Shown one piece after another: positions 7,961 through 16,293 of a stretch of 64,000 bases of DNA. Every line of letters starts with the position of its first letter. Position 1 is the first letter of the stretch. The notes under the pieces were generated by a model. The model saw only the letters and a list, made by a program, of their open reading frames with translations, did no database searches and was not told where the DNA came from. Origin of the DNA: CAYONP01 sp964405335 (lineage in GTDB: Bacteria; Armatimonadota; UBA10988); NCBI GenBank assembly GCA_964405335.1, contig CAYONP010000007.1, forward strand, positions 1-64,000, in the 5' to 3' direction. A program made the position numbers and the translations under genes.

Positions 7961-8844
7961 GCCGGCGGCGGCTCGGCCGGCTCAGGCTCGGGCGGTGCCA
8001 GGTCGGCCTCGGTCTGCCAGCGGCCGGTCGGGTCGATGCGGGCAATCGCCTCGAGCGCGAAGGCATAGCCCGGCCGGAGCCGCAGAACGCGGCGATACTG
8101 CACCGCCGCGGCGGGGTATTGCCGGTCGGCTTCGAAGCAGTAGGCCAGCCACAGCGCGGCGCGGAAGTCGCCCGCTCCGCGCTCGGCGAGCAGCTTGCGG
8201 GCATCCTCGAGCGCCGTGCCGGAGAAGCCCTGCTGGATCAGCCGCCAGCCGGCGCGGATGCGCTCGGTCGCCTGCCGGTCGGTCACCGTGGCGGTCGGTT
8301 CGGTCGGCTCGGCGGGCTGGTCGGCGCGCGCTTCGGCCAGGGCCTCGAGCATGTCGCGCAGTCCGCCGAGGGCGAGCGGGCCGATGTCGGGCATCTGCTC
8401 GGAGGCATCGTAGCGCCGGTGGATGCTCAGCTCGGGGCTGATCACGAACGCCGCCGCGCCGGCCTCGACGCCGTACTCCTCGGCGGTCTCCTGGTTCTGG
8501 TCCCAGATCACCGGCACGGTCAGCGTGTTGTCATCGGCCAGTTGCTTGACGCTGTTGCGGGCGGCGTAGTTGAGCACCCAGACAGCCGAGCCGACCTGCA
8601 TCTCAGCCAGGCGCGGCTGGCTCTGGTCGAGGAAGATGAGCAGCCGCTGGCCGTCGCGCGAGCGCGGGTCGCAGAAAGCGACGAGCGCGCCGTTTGGCTC
8701 GACCAGTTGTTCGAGCGTGACCGAGCCGCCGTTGACCGCCGAGCCGCGGAAGGGCGGTGCCGGCAGGCCCTCCTGTGCACCGGTGGCCAGTCGCTGGCCG
8801 GCCGCCGGAACGACGAACAACAGCGCCCAGATCAGCCCGCGCAT
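7957..8844 (-). CDS. Exported redoxin-domain protein with C-terminal TPR-like repeats
   Basis: A 295-aa protein with a signal peptide (GLIWALLFVVPAAGQ). Residues 30-165 follow the AhpC/TSA-redoxin fold: PAPPFRGSAVNGGSVTLEQL, ALVAFCDPRSRDGQ, VPVIWDQNQETAEEYGV and AFVISPELSIHRRYD. Only a single Cys sits at the usual peroxidatic position and no CxxC is seen, so it is not a classical thiol-disulfide oxidoreductase. Residues 195-275 form two TPR-like helix pairs, and a Pro/Glu tail ends the protein. It probably acts in the periplasm in binding or redox sensing. It is 10 nt downstream of rho. Confidence 0.75.
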   Translation of the reverse strand: MRGLIWALLFVVPAAGQRLATGAQEGLPAPPFRGSAVNGGSVTLEQLVEPNGALVAFCDPRSRDGQRLLIFLDQSQPRLAEMQVGSAVWVLNYAARNSVKQLADDNTLTVPVIWDQNQETAEEYGVEAGAAAFVISPELSIHRRYDASEQMPDIGPLALGGLRDMLEALAEARADQPAEPTEPTATVTDRQATERIRAGWRLIQQGFSGTALEDARKLLAERGAGDFRAALWLAYCFEADRQYPAAAVQYRRVLRLRPGYAFALEAIARIDPTGRWQTEADLAPPEPEPAEPPPA

Positions 8845-8854
8845 GCGGCGCTCC

Positions 8855-10156
8855 TCAGGCGGCTCCGCCGCGGCGGAACTCCTTCTCGACCAGTTGCACG
8901 AAGTCGGCGTTCGACTCGGTGTTGCGCAGCCGCTCGATCAGCAGTTGCGTGGCATCCTCGACCTCCAGCGCGCCGAGCACGCGGCGGAGGAAGTAGTTGG
9001 CCTTCAGCTCGTCGCGGTCGAGCAGGTGCTCGTGGTGCCGCGTGCTCGACCGTGGCACGTTGACCGCCGGGAAGAGCCCGCGCTCGGCCAGCATCCGCTC
9101 GAGCTGCAGTTCCATGTTGCTGGTCGCCTTGAACTCCTCGAAGATGTACTCATCCATCTTGGAGCCCGTGTCGATCAGGATGGTTGCGATGATCGTCAGA
9201 CTGCCGCCATCCTCGACCCGCCGCGCCGCGCCGAAGAAGTGCTTCGGCTCGTACAGCGCCGCGGGATCGAACCCGCCGGTCATCGTCCGACCGCTCGGCG
9301 GCACGACCAGGTTGCTCGCCCGCGCGTAGCGGGTCAGGCTGTCGAGCAGCAACACCACGTCCTTGCCATGCTCGACCAGCCGCTCGGCGCGCTCGAGCGC
9401 CAGGTTGGCCAGGCGCAGGTGGTTGTCCGGCCGCTGGTCGAAGGTCGAGGCGATCACCTCGCCGTCGACGCTGCGCTCGATGTCGGTGACTTCCTCGGGC
9501 CGCTCGTCGATCAGCAGGACCATCAGGTGGACTTCGGGATAGTTGACCATCAGGCTCTGGGCAATCTGCTTGAGCAAGGTGGTCTTGCCGGCCTTGGGCG
9601 GCGCGACAATCATCCCGCGCTGCCCCTTGCCGATCGGGCAGACCAGGTCGACCAGGCGCATCGCCGTGTCGCTGCTCTTGGTCTCGAGGCTGTAGCGCGG
9701 CTGCGGGTAGATCGGCGTCAGGTCGCGGAACTTCGGCCGGTTGCGCCCGCTCTCGGGGTTCGATAGGTTCAGCGCCTCGATGTGCAGCAAGCTGTAGTAT
9801 CGCTCACTGTCCTTCGGCGGCCGCACCTGGCCGGCGATCTCGTCGCCGGTACGCAGGCCGAAGCGCTTGATCTGCGACTGGCTGACGTAGACGTCGTCCG
9901 GGCTCTGGCTATAGCCGTTGACCCGCAGGAAGCCGAAGCCGTCGGGCAGCACTTCGAGCAGACCGCGGCGGAAGATGAGTCCCCGCGACTCGGTCTGCGC
10001 GCGCAGGATCTGAAGCATCAGCTCGGACTTGCGCAACTGATCGTGGCCCTCGATGGCGAAGTCGTTGCCGACTTCCTGCAGCTCGCTCAGGGTCATCGTC
10101 TCAAGCGCCTGCAAGTCCAGGATCCGCTTGGTCTCTTTGGTCTCGGTGGTTGGCAT
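8855..10156 (-). CDS. rho: Transcription termination factor Rho
   Basis: A 433-aa RNA-dependent ATPase helicase that releases transcripts. The N-terminal segment up to about residue 50 includes the Rho_N helix pair (MTLSELQEVGNDFAI). The CSD RNA-binding domain follows with LLEVLPDGFGFLR, then the P-loop VAPPKAGKTTLL, LLIDERPEEVTD (Walker B), the Q-loop LLDSLTRYARA and the R-loop region VEDGGSLTIIAT. Length is near the E. coli size. The frame is open upstream to 10882, but ATG 10156 has GAGAGAGGG at the right distance. A 92-nt gap separates it from hpt. Confidence 0.97.
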   Translation of the reverse strand: MPTTETKETKRILDLQALETMTLSELQEVGNDFAIEGHDQLRKSELMLQILRAQTESRGLIFRRGLLEVLPDGFGFLRVNGYSQSPDDVYVSQSQIKRFGLRTGDEIAGQVRPPKDSERYYSLLHIEALNLSNPESGRNRPKFRDLTPIYPQPRYSLETKSSDTAMRLVDLVCPIGKGQRGMIVAPPKAGKTTLLKQIAQSLMVNYPEVHLMVLLIDERPEEVTDIERSVDGEVIASTFDQRPDNHLRLANLALERAERLVEHGKDVVLLLDSLTRYARASNLVVPPSGRTMTGGFDPAALYEPKHFFGAARRVEDGGSLTIIATILIDTGSKMDEYIFEEFKATSNMELQLERMLAERGLFPAVNVPRSSTRHHEHLLDRDELKANYFLRRVLGALEVEDATQLLIERLRNTESNADFVQLVEKEFRRGGAA

Positions 10157-10248
10157 CGAAGCCCTCTCTCGATCGCCGCCAGCGCGGCGACCGTCCGTCG
10201 CAATCTCGTCCGTTGCCGTGGCAACCGCCCTCGGCTTAGCTTCTCGTC

Positions 10249-10806
10249 TCAGGAGTACACCTCCCGTCGCAGCACGCCCACGTAGGGCAAGGAGCGGTAG
10301 CGCTGGGCATAGTCCAGGCCGTATCCGACCACGAACTCGTCCGGTATCTCGCAACCGATCAGATCCAGGCGCACCGGCCGGCTCCGCCGCGCTGGCTTGT
10401 CGAGCAGCGTGACGGTGAACAGCCGCCGCGGGCCGCGCGCGGTCAGGTGCTCCTGCAGCCGGGCCAGCGTGGCTCCCGTGTCGACAATGTCCTCGACCAG
10501 GATCACGTCCTGGCCGGCGATGTCGAGCAGCAGGTCTTTCTCCCACACCAACTCGCCCGCCGAGACCGCCGCCGCGCCGTAGCTCGAAACGCTGACGAAG
10601 TCGACTCGCACCGGCGTCGTCATCCGCCGCACCAGGTCGGCGACCAGGACGAACGAACCGGTCAAGGCGCCGATTACCACCGGCTCCGACCCGGCAAACT
10701 CCTGGTCCAACCGCGCGGCCAGCCGCTCGACCAGTCGGTCGACCTGTTCGGCGGAGAGGAGGATCCGCTCGATGTCGTGGCCGACCGCCTCGACCATCGG
10801 GGTCAT
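10249..10806 (-). CDS. hpt: Hypoxanthine phosphoribosyltransferase
   Basis: A 185-aa purine salvage enzyme that converts hypoxanthine or guanine with PRPP to IMP or GMP. The PRPP-binding motif VILVEDIVDTGAT lies near residues 100-112. VIGALTGSFVLVADLVRR, VDFVSVSSYG and DEFVVGYGLDY follow the family order. ATG 10806 overlaps the guaA stop (ATGA). The coupling to guaA places GMP synthesis and salvage in one transcript. Confidence 0.95.
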   Translation of the reverse strand: MTPMVEAVGHDIERILLSAEQVDRLVERLAARLDQEFAGSEPVVIGALTGSFVLVADLVRRMTTPVRVDFVSVSSYGAAAVSAGELVWEKDLLLDIAGQDVILVEDIVDTGATLARLQEHLTARGPRRLFTVTLLDKPARRSRPVRLDLIGCEIPDEFVVGYGLDYAQRYRSLPYVGVLRREVYS

Positions 10807-12353
10807 TCCCATTCGATGGTCGCCGGTGGCTTGCTGCTGAGGTCGTAAAGGCATCGGTTGATGCCGTCCACCTCGTTGACAATCCGCGTCGCCAGACGTT
10901 CCATCACCTCGTGCGGCAACCGCGCCGGACGGGCGGTCATGAAATCGTCGGTGGTCACCGCCCGAACGATGATCGGATGCGCGTAAGTCCGCGCATCGCC
11001 CTGCACCCCGACCGAGCGAACCGGCGCCAGCACGGTGAAGAACTGGCTCACCGAGCGGGTCAGGCCGGCCGACTCGAGCTCCTCGCGCAGGATCGCGTCC
11101 GACTCGCGAACCATCCGCAGCCGCTCGGCGGTGACTTCACCCAGGACCCGAATCGCCAGGCCCGGCCCGGGAAACGGCTGACGCTGGACCAGGCTCGCCG
11201 GCAGGCCCAACTCGTCGCCGACGCGGCGGACCTCGTCCTTGAACAACCAGCGCAACGGCTCGAGAAGTTCAAACCCCAGTTCGGCGGGCAACCCGCCGAC
11301 ATTGTGGTGCGACTTGATCGTCGCCGCGTGCTGGCCACCGCTCTCGATCACGTCGGGATAGATCGTCCCCTGGGCCAGCAGCTCGAACGGCCCGAGGTTC
11401 GCCGACTCGTCGCGGAACGTGGCGATGAACTCCCGACCGATGATCTTCCGCTTCTGTTCGGGATCGGTTACCCCAGCCAGCTCGCCGAGAAACCGCCGCG
11501 ACGCATCGACGGCCACGAACCGCGACCCGCCCCGCCCATCGAACGCCGCCCGCACCTCGGCCGCCTCGCCCTGACGCAGCAAACCGTGGTCGACAAACAG
11601 GCAGGTCAACTGCTCGCCTACCGCGCGGTGAACCAGCGCCGCGGTGACCGCCGAATCGACGCCGCCCGACAGCCCGCAGAGCACACGCCGGTCACCCACT
11701 TGCGCGCGGATCGAGTCGACCGCCTGATCGATGAACGAGCCCATCCGCCAGCTCTCGCCGCAGCCGCAGATCTGGTGGACGAAGTTGCCCAGCAGCCGGC
11801 TGCCCTGCGGCGTGTGGCTGACCTCGGGGTGGAACTGCACGCCGTACAGCCGCCGCGCCTCGTCACCGATCGCCGCGTGCGGGCACGAGGCCGAGCGGCC
11901 GAGCGCGTGGAAGCCGGCCGGCAGCTCCCGGGCCGCGTCGCCGTGGCTCATCCAGACGGTCATCGGACTGGGCAGCTCCCGGCACAGCGGGCTGCCGTCG
12001 AGCCAATCGAGCGAGGCCTCGCCATACTCGCGTCCACCGCCGCCGGCGACCGTGCCGCCGAGCAGGTGACAGATCAACTGCAGACCGTAGCAAATGCCGA
12101 GCACCGGCACACCGAGCTCGAACAGCGCCGCGTCGCAGCTCGGCGCGCCGTCGCCGTAGACGCTGGCCGGTCCGCCACTGAGGATCAGGCCGCGCGGTCG
12201 CCGCGCGGCGAGGTCGGCGGCCGGCAGGTCGCCGGGCACAATCTCGGCGTAGACGTTCTGTTCGCGGACCTTCCTGGCAATCAACTGGCTGTATTGCGCG
12301 CCGAAATCGAGCACCAGGATACGGTCGTCGGGCACAGGTTGCGCGGTGTCCAA
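10803..12353 (-). CDS. guaA: GMP synthase (glutamine-hydrolysing)
   Basis: A 516-aa enzyme that aminates XMP to GMP. The class I glutamine amidotransferase domain comes first: LDFGAQYSQLI at the start, the catalytic Cys in GICYGLQLI, His and Glu in VQFHPEVSHT. The ATP pyrophosphatase follows with the PP-loop GLSGGVDSAV near residue 230. The dimerisation domain ends in IEWE, the invariant terminus. The start is TTG 12353, with AGGAG 7 nt upstream and directly ahead of the amidotransferase core; no ATG fits. It is followed by hpt with a 4-nt overlap. Confidence 0.97.
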   Translation of the reverse strand: MDTAQPVPDDRILVLDFGAQYSQLIARKVREQNVYAEIVPGDLPAADLAARRPRGLILSGGPASVYGDGAPSCDAALFELGVPVLGICYGLQLICHLLGGTVAGGGGREYGEASLDWLDGSPLCRELPSPMTVWMSHGDAARELPAGFHALGRSASCPHAAIGDEARRLYGVQFHPEVSHTPQGSRLLGNFVHQICGCGESWRMGSFIDQAVDSIRAQVGDRRVLCGLSGGVDSAVTAALVHRAVGEQLTCLFVDHGLLRQGEAAEVRAAFDGRGGSRFVAVDASRRFLGELAGVTDPEQKRKIIGREFIATFRDESANLGPFELLAQGTIYPDVIESGGQHAATIKSHHNVGGLPAELGFELLEPLRWLFKDEVRRVGDELGLPASLVQRQPFPGPGLAIRVLGEVTAERLRMVRESDAILREELESAGLTRSVSQFFTVLAPVRSVGVQGDARTYAHPIIVRAVTTDDFMTARPARLPHEVMERLATRIVNEVDGINRCLYDLSSKPPATIEWE

Positions 12354-12485
12354 CCCGTCGCTCCTTGCGGGTCACGATGCCGGACAGCCCAGAGAGCCGA
12401 TGGATCAAGGCCCGCACGAGGGCCAAAGGTCAGGAGTTTGCCGCGGGGAGCATCGCCGCCTGACGGCAGGTGCCGCACCCACAAC
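12354..12485 (-). other. Long 5' leader of guaA (candidate cis-regulatory RNA)
   Basis: The guaA promoter lies about 130 nt before the start codon, leaving a structured leader. It contains a GGCCC/GGGCC hairpin around 12402-12417 and a GCCG/CGGC hairpin around 12457-12470. No complete ORF of note lies in it, and it does not match a purine riboswitch core that I can recognise. It may be a protein- or metabolite-controlled leader, or simply an untranslated region. Confidence 0.4.
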
Positions 12486-12491
12486 AGCCAC

Positions 12492-12520
12492 ACCATACCA
12501 CGTCCGGCGCGGTCGGTCAA
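12492..12520 (-). promoter_or_regulatory. Sigma-70 promoter of guaA-hpt
   Basis: Minus strand: -35 TTGACC (12515-12520), 17-bp spacer, -10 TATGGT (12492-12497). Start of transcription near 12485. Confidence 0.65.
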
Positions 12521-12549
12521 TGAAAATGCAGATCGGTCCGAGCGGCAGC

Positions 12550-12578
12550 TTCAGACCCTGCCCGCGGTATGGTACGCT
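12550..12578 (+). promoter_or_regulatory. Possible promoter of the PqaA-like gene
   Basis: -35-like TTCAGA (12550-12555), 17-bp spacer, -10-like TACGCT (12573-12578), 16 nt ahead of the start codon. Weaker than the other promoters in the window. Confidence 0.35.
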
Positions 12579-12594
12579 TCGGCCAGGTGAGGGG

Positions 12595-13875
12595 ATGAAG
12601 ATGAAGCTCCGCCGCGCGTTCGGCCTCGTTGCCCTGCTCGCCCTGGCCCTGCCCGGCCGGGCCGACATCGACCGGTATCTCGACAACGGCGACGATTCGT
12701 TCGCCTGGCAGCTCGGCGACGCCGCCGGCCGGCCGTACAAGCTGATCGAGATGACCTCGCAGACCTGGCGCGGGATTGCCTGGAAGCACAGCCTGACCAT
12801 CTTCCTGCCGCAGCAGGTCAAGTACCCCGACGCCGCGGTGCTGTTCATCACCGGCGGCACGCCCGGCGAGTTCAGCCAGGAGGCGATGCTCGGCGCGATG
12901 CTGGCCAACGCCATCGGCGCGCCGTTCGCCATTCTGTGGGATATCCCCAACCAGCCGCTCTTTGACAACCTCAACGAAGATGCGCTGATTGCCTACACCT
13001 TTGCCCAGGCGTTGCAGAGCCGCGAGATGGACTGGCCGCTGCTGTTCCCCATGGCCAAGAGCGCCGTCCGCGCGATGGACGCGCTGCAGGCCTGGAGCGA
13101 AGAGGCCTGGGACACCAAGATCACCCGCTTCATCACCGCCGGGGCGAGCAAGCGCGGCTGGACCACCTGGTTCACCGGCGCGATCGACCCGCGGGTGGTC
13201 GGCATCATGCCGATGGTCTATGACAATCTCGACCTGAACGCCCAGATGCGCCACCAGATCGAGTTGTGGGGTCGCTACAGCCCGATGATCAGCGACTACA
13301 CCGAGCGCGGCCTGCAGGAGCTGCTCGGCACCGACGCCGGCGCCGGCCTCGGCTCGATCGTCGATCCGTTCACCTACCGCGACCGGATCACGATGCCCAA
13401 GCTGATCATCAACGGCACCAACGACGCTTACTGGACCCTCGACGCCCTCAACCTCTACCGCGACCAGCTCAGCGGCCAGACCTACCAGCTCTACGTCCCC
13501 AACTCGGGCCACGGCCTACAGGACATCACGCGCGTGCTGACCGGTTGCCAGGGCTTCGTCCACCAGGTCTTCGGCCGGCTCGACGAGCCGACCTACACCT
13601 GGGACTACACTGTCGCCGACGGGCAGGTGACGCTGACCATCACCGCGCCGGCGGCGACCACCGCCGACCTGTGGACGACCACGGCGCCACGGGCCGAGTT
13701 CACCGACGCCGAATGGAAGCCGACCCGCATGACCCGCGACGGCGACCTCTGGCGGGCCGGCGTGCCGGTGCCCGCGACGGGCTATCTGGCGGTCTTCGGC
13801 GAGGCGACATTCGAGCTAGGCGGCGTCGGCACGCCGCGCTCGACCACGCTGCGGCTGGTCAAGGCGGGAGATTAG
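12595..13875 (+). CDS. PhoPQ-activated pathogenicity-related (PqaA-like) secreted hydrolase
   Basis: A 426-aa secreted protein of the PqaA/PhoPQ_related alpha/beta-hydrolase family. A signal peptide is evident (LVALLALALPGRA). The nucleophile elbow is GASKRGW near residue 182, the acid is in INGTNDAYW, and the His is in VPNSGHGL; together these form a Ser-Asp-His triad. The C-terminal ~110 residues look like a beta-sandwich (VADGQVTLTITAPAATTADL). ATG 12595 and ATG 12601 are both possible; AGGTGAGGGG overlaps the first and is better spaced for the second. Substrate unknown; family members are found in environmental bacteria as well as in Salmonella. Confidence 0.88.
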   Translation: MKMKLRRAFGLVALLALALPGRADIDRYLDNGDDSFAWQLGDAAGRPYKLIEMTSQTWRGIAWKHSLTIFLPQQVKYPDAAVLFITGGTPGEFSQEAMLGAMLANAIGAPFAILWDIPNQPLFDNLNEDALIAYTFAQALQSREMDWPLLFPMAKSAVRAMDALQAWSEEAWDTKITRFITAGASKRGWTTWFTGAIDPRVVGIMPMVYDNLDLNAQMRHQIELWGRYSPMISDYTERGLQELLGTDAGAGLGSIVDPFTYRDRITMPKLIINGTNDAYWTLDALNLYRDQLSGQTYQLYVPNSGHGLQDITRVLTGCQGFVHQVFGRLDEPTYTWDYTVADGQVTLTITAPAATTADLWTTTAPRAEFTDAEWKPTRMTRDGDLWRAGVPVPATGYLAVFGEATFELGGVGTPRSTTLRLVKAGD

Positions 13876-13905
13876 TGGCTGGTTACGGTTGAGTTTCGAT
13901 CCGCA

Positions 13906-13921
13906 TGGCACGGGCTTTGCA
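13906..13921 (+). promoter_or_regulatory. Near-perfect sigma-54 (-24/-12) promoter
   Basis: TGGCACG, 4 nt, TTGCA: the GG is at 13907-13908 and the GC at 13919-13920, exactly 10 nt apart, matching the sigma-54 consensus at every conserved position. Start of transcription would be near 13932, about 45 nt before the small zinc-ribbon gene at 13976. No second promoter of sigma-70 type stands out. An enhancer site cannot be identified. Confidence 0.6.
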
Positions 13922-13975
13922 GTCGGGCTGAGTGAGCTCGCCGGCCGGGGAGGGTCGGCGGGAAGGACATCACTC

Positions 13976-14245
13976 ATGAACATGCACTGCAGCCACTGCG
14001 GCAAGCTCTACGAGCCGAACAAAGAAGGCTCGATGCTCGAGGTGGACCTTTCGCCGGTCCCCGACGATCGCGGCGAGCTGCGGGTCCACATCGACCCGAT
14101 CCCGCTCTGTGGCGCGTGCACGGCCTCGGCCATGGTGGTCAACTCGGTCTTCCTCCGCACCTTCGAAATCTGGTGGAATTCCAGCACCGACTTCGATGTC
14201 GAAGAACTCGCTCGACTCAAGCGGAAGGCCGAAGAAGGGCGCTGA
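13976..14245 (+). CDS. Small zinc-ribbon-like protein
   Basis: An 89-aa protein with CSHCGK at residues 5-10 and LCGACT near residue 44: two CxxC knuckles about 40 residues apart, as in a zinc ribbon. An amphipathic C-terminal helix (DVEELARLKRKAEEGR) follows. ATG 13976 has GGAAGGA 8 nt upstream; the open frame further upstream has no such site. No family is recognised. It has its own sigma-54-type promoter and a strong terminator, so it is a single-gene unit, possibly under nutrient or stress control. Confidence 0.75.
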   Translation: MNMHCSHCGKLYEPNKEGSMLEVDLSPVPDDRGELRVHIDPIPLCGACTASAMVVNSVFLRTFEIWWNSSTDFDVEELARLKRKAEEGR

Positions 14246-14271
14246 TCGCGCTGGGTGGCGCGAAGGTTCGA

Positions 14272-14300
14272 CGGGCCGCCGATCGGCGGCCCGTTTGCTT
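14272..14300 (+). terminator. Rho-independent terminator
   Basis: Stem CGGGCCGCC/GGCGGCCCG with a short loop followed by TTTGCTTT. It ends the zinc-ribbon transcript and, being almost symmetrical, may also serve the minus-strand gene ending at 14305. Confidence 0.75.
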
Positions 14301-14304
14301 TGGG

Positions 14305-15873
14305 TCACGGACCAACGCCCGCGCCCGCCTCGTCCAGGATGCCCATCACCGCCGCGTGGAGGTCGGGCGCCGTGGCCGGACCGAGCGAGTTGATCTCGCC
14401 GTACGGAGACTTCTCTTTGTCGTACAGGTAGGGCGGCCGGGTGTCCCATTCGCTGTGCGGGATGATGTAGCCGACCTCGTCGTTGCCCAGCCCGACGACG
14501 AAGTTCAGCTCGCCCAGCATCCGCTCGCGCCACGGCGGCAGCTCGAGCGGCGGCACCGGATAGTCTGCGCCGGGCGGCGTCTCGACTCCGCCGTTGGCGA
14601 TCTCCGGGTAGAGCTCGCCCGGTACGGTCAGCAGCCAGACCGGGCCGAGGCGGAGCAGGTTCACCTCGCTGCGCAGCTTGCCGAAACCAGTGTAGCCGCG
14701 ATCGATCACGCCGAGCAGCGGCGCCAGGCGGAACAGCTTGTTGTCCAGCCGCAGCGTTAACGTGCGGGCGACCAGCGACAGCCCGGCCTGCTCGACGGTG
14801 GCCAGCGGCTCGTCGGCCATCGCCTCGAGGGCCCGCAGCGCCAGCGTCTGCCCCAGCGCGCGGGCCTTGTCGGGCGACGGCTCCTGGTAGACCGCGTCGC
14901 TGAGCGGATCGGCTATCTCCATGCTCCGACTCGGCGTGAGCAGCCCGCCAATCGCGCCGTTGAGGAACAACGCCACGCCGCCGACGCCCGGCAGATCGCC
15001 GACGCCCTGCTCGACGCCGTCGCGGAACGGGCCGACGAAGTCGCTCGAGACGAGCAGGTTCTTGTCCCACAGAGTCTCGGGGTGGTTGGCCCAGCCAAGC
15101 AGCGTGCCGAGTGTCTCGCCGTTCTCGCCGACGAAGCCGACCAGCCGCAGGTCGGCGTCGTGCACCTCCGGCTGGCGCGAATCGCGGACCAGGCCGTCGC
15201 GCAGGTCGGGCACCTGGTAGAGCCGCATGACCGCCGGCCGCAGCGCGGCGGAGGCGCCGGCGATCGCCTCGACCGCACGGCGCCGCACCAGGTCGCGATA
15301 GCCCGGGTCGGCGCCGCAGCGGAGCGGGCTGGGCCCCCAGATGCCCATCAGGTCGGGCACCTCGTGGCAGTGGCTGGAGGCGATGATCAGGTGATCGAGG
15401 GCCAGCTCGGCGGGCAGCGATCGCCGCACGGCGATCACATCGTCGTGGAAGAAGCCGATCGCGTCGAGAGCCACGATGCCGACCCGGTGCGTTCCATCGT
15501 CGAGCAGGCAGGCGGTGGCCTCGATGCGGTCGAGCACGCCGGCGGCCGGCCGGTTGTTGCCGAAGCCGGCCAGGTAGAGCGCGTCGAACCGCCCGTTGCC
15601 GTTGCCGTCGGTCCAGGTGTCGCCGCGCTTCGGCTCGAACTTGCCGTTGCCGTCGGCATCGGTCCAGGAGTCGGGCAGCTCCGGCGTGATGTCGGCGGTG
15701 GCAAAGCCGACCCGCAGTGACGGCGCCGCCGGCGCGACGAAGCTCAGCTCGAGCCGATAGCCCCGGCTGCGGTCGCGGCAGCGCCAGCCCCCACCGACGG
15801 TAAGCAGCAGCAGCATCACCGCGCCGACGCGGAGGCAACCGCCGAGTCGGCTCTTCGCCCGCGGACGCGCCAT
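14305..15873 (-). CDS. Neutral/alkaline ceramidase-like exported protein
   Basis: A 522-aa protein resembling the non-lysosomal ceramidase family. It has an N-terminal membrane anchor (VGAVMLLLLTVGGGW, residues 17-31) after a basic start. ADITPELP marks the family start. Two Asp/Gly/Asn-rich calcium-loop-like motifs (DADGNGKFEP and DGNGNGRFD) sit near residues 71-95. SSHCHEVPD near residue 170 and WANHPETL near residue 260 supply likely metal ligands. The enzyme family cleaves ceramide amides, but many bacterial relatives have unknown substrates. ATG 15873 is preceded by GGTAGGAG. Confidence 0.8.
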   Translation of the reverse strand: MARPRAKSRLGGCLRVGAVMLLLLTVGGGWRCRDRSRGYRLELSFVAPAAPSLRVGFATADITPELPDSWTDADGNGKFEPKRGDTWTDGNGNGRFDALYLAGFGNNRPAAGVLDRIEATACLLDDGTHRVGIVALDAIGFFHDDVIAVRRSLPAELALDHLIIASSHCHEVPDLMGIWGPSPLRCGADPGYRDLVRRRAVEAIAGASAALRPAVMRLYQVPDLRDGLVRDSRQPEVHDADLRLVGFVGENGETLGTLLGWANHPETLWDKNLLVSSDFVGPFRDGVEQGVGDLPGVGGVALFLNGAIGGLLTPSRSMEIADPLSDAVYQEPSPDKARALGQTLALRALEAMADEPLATVEQAGLSLVARTLTLRLDNKLFRLAPLLGVIDRGYTGFGKLRSEVNLLRLGPVWLLTVPGELYPEIANGGVETPPGADYPVPPLELPPWRERMLGELNFVVGLGNDEVGYIIPHSEWDTRPPYLYDKEKSPYGEINSLGPATAPDLHAAVMGILDEAGAGVGP

Positions 15874-16030
15874 GGCGATCTCCTACCGCCGCCGACCGGC
15901 CGGCCGTTCAGCGGCCGGTAATCGAGCCTTCGTCACCCCGTAGAGATTCGTTGGCCAAGCCGTAAGCGGGGGTGGGTATAGAGCGACCGTTGACGGCTGA
16001 TGTGGACTGCGAAGCTCTACACCACCGTCA

Positions 16031-16178
16031 GACCTGGGGGCGGTCCGGCCCGCGACTTCGGGTGGCGCCGCGGGACCGGACCGCACTTTTTCATCCGCCT
16101 TCCTCCAGCGGACCGGTCCGCGAGTGAACCGCGTGGCCACAACTATCGTCGCAACCATCACCGGACCGCCCCCAGGTC
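16031..16178. repeat. 18-bp inverted repeat, arms 16031-16048 and 16161-16178
   Basis: The arm GACCTGGGGGCGGTCCGG is repeated exactly as its reverse complement 112 nt downstream. The spacer contains shorter GGACC-type palindromes. The structure resembles a small non-autonomous element or a large stem-loop; no coding potential is visible. Confidence 0.7.
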
Positions 16179-16200
16179 GGTCACCTTTGTCAACCGCTAG

Positions 16201-16221
16201 GGGCAGGCCTAAGACCTGCCC
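16201..16221. repeat. GGGCAGG-type palindrome (dispersed repeat copy)
   Basis: Stem GGGCAGG/CCTGCCC with a 7-nt loop. Related palindromes with GACCTGCC or GGGTC cores are at 17646-17664, 17992-18012 and 18056-18076. Confidence 0.6.
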
Positions 16222-16293
16222 GATGACCGCCGCCGGATCGGTTGGCAGCCGGCCCGGGCCGGTGTGCCACCCGACTCGGCAGCCACGCATGCT

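Larger units (their letters stand above)
15874..16293. other. Intergenic region with no gene; contains inverted repeats
   Basis: A 420-nt stretch upstream of the ceramidase-like gene and downstream of the BNR gene. I see no convincing ORF. It holds the 18-bp inverted repeat at 16031-16178, a GGACCGGTCC palindrome near 16110-16121, and a GGGCAGG/CCTGCCC hairpin at 16201-16221. The ceramidase-like gene's ribosome site is at its left end. Confidence 0.7.

Noticed and set aside
12354..12485. Purine riboswitch, 6S RNA or SRP RNA ahead of guaA
   Set aside because: I could not match the conserved core of any of these. Kept only as an unassigned leader.
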